From: Acidobacteriota bacterium | GTDB taxonomy: Bacteria; Actinomycetota; Acidimicrobiia; Spongiisociales; UBA5794 | Assembly: GCA_022574065.1 (NCBI GenBank) | Contig: JACZST010000133.1 | Location: 1 to 5,646, forward strand | Reading direction: 5' to 3' | DNA length: 5,646 nucleotides | In this document: positions 5,333 to 5,646 of the stretch, in pieces | How the letters are laid out: each line of letters opens with the position of its first letter | Position numbering within the stretch: the first letter of the stretch is position 1 | Translations under genes and position numbers: made by a program | The notes under the pieces: generated by a model | Databases searched by the model: none | Seen by the model: the letters and a program-made list of their open reading frames with translations, nothing else | What the model was told of the DNA's origin: nothing

Positions 5333-5617
5333 TCACCGCTCTAGATCGGCTGCCTGTTCCAGGTACTGGTCGCGGTCGAGCTCCCCTCGGGCGTAGCGCT
5401 GGTCAAGCAACTCGACAGCTCTGCTGACGGTGCGCCCTCCGGGCTCGGCCCGGCGCGTGGTCGACCAGATCAGCAACCCGACCAACACGACGACCACGGT
5501 CATGAACAGCCATCCGAAGATCGCCATCCCCCAACCCCAACCGCCCATGTGACCCAAACCGTCTCCATCGGCCACTACCGATCCGGTAGCTGCCAGCCGA
5601 GCTGCGATCATCTGCAT
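5333..5617 (-). CDS. SHOCT-domain small membrane protein
   Basis: A 94-residue protein of unknown function. The N-terminal part (1-22) is followed by a Gly/Trp-rich GHMGGWGWGM (22-31) and one strong hydrophobic helix at about 31-51 (FMTVVVVLVGLLIW). After a basic stop-transfer segment (STTRR) and a Gly-rich linker comes a SHOCT motif at about 66-93 (AVELLDQRYARGELDRDQYL, then EQAADLE), which is typically the C-terminal end of such proteins. The SHOCT end probably faces the cytoplasm, judging from the basic residues after the helix. The start is firm: GAGGAG at 5626-5631 lies 8 nt before the ATG at 5617. It shares its pre-helix segment with the truncated protein at 343-501. An independent role in envelope stress or oligomer assembly is possible but not shown. 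Confidence 0.85.
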   Translation of the reverse strand: MQMIAARLAATGSVVADGDGLGHMGGWGWGMAIFGWLFMTVVVVLVGLLIWSTTRRAEPGGRTVSRAVELLDQRYARGELDRDQYLEQAADLER

Positions 5618-5625
5618 ATCAATTG

Positions 5626-5631
5626 CTCCTC
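5626..5631 (-). promoter_or_regulatory. Ribosome binding site of the SHOCT-domain gene
   Basis: GAGGAG on the minus strand lies 8 nt before the ATG at 5617. It favours that ATG over the in-frame ATG two codons later. The promoter would lie at or beyond the right edge of the window. Confidence 0.6.
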
Positions 5632-5646
5632 ACCGTGTCTATACAC

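Overview
The window is GC-rich, with strong G/C bias at third codon positions, GTG or TTG starts, and SHOCT-type small membrane proteins. Together with a linked phosphoketolase and acetate kinase and a palindrome resembling those bound by DosR/DevR-type regulators, this suggests an actinobacterium (Actinomycetota), possibly an uncultivated lineage. That placement is an inference; there is no rRNA or other marker here.

Layout. (1) Positions 1-105, minus strand: the first 35 codons of a membrane protein that runs off the left edge, probably an EamA/DMT-type transporter. (2) Positions 343-501, minus: a 52-residue single-pass membrane protein that reads like a SHOCT-domain protein cut by a stop codon just inside the SHOCT motif. 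(3) Positions 502-890: a long intergenic region between divergent genes, holding two overlapping palindromes, a widely spaced imperfect inverted repeat and a possible 30-codon leader ORF. (4) Positions 891-3272 and 3260-4381, plus: a complete phosphoketolase (xfp) overlapping a complete but short acetate kinase (ackA), clearly one operon. (5) Positions 4382-4538: a short convergent intergenic region with hairpins. (6) Positions 4539-5156, minus: a GNAT-family N-acetyltransferase. (7) Positions 5333-5617, minus: an intact 94-residue SHOCT-domain membrane protein, with a terminator-like hairpin between it and the GNAT gene.

How it works together. Xfp splits xylulose-5-P (and/or fructose-6-P) with phosphate into acetyl phosphate plus glyceraldehyde-3-P (or erythrose-4-P). 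AckA then converts acetyl phosphate and ADP to acetate and ATP. The pair forms a short ATP-yielding branch that bypasses lower glycolysis. The two SHOCT-like proteins share a distinctive Gly/Trp-rich segment before the membrane helix, so they look like relatives placed on either side of the metabolic operon, one intact and one apparently decayed. No wholly new system is evident. The most interesting points are the broken SHOCT copy, the operator-like palindromes beside it, and the compact acetate kinase with an Asn-to-Ala change in a conserved motif.
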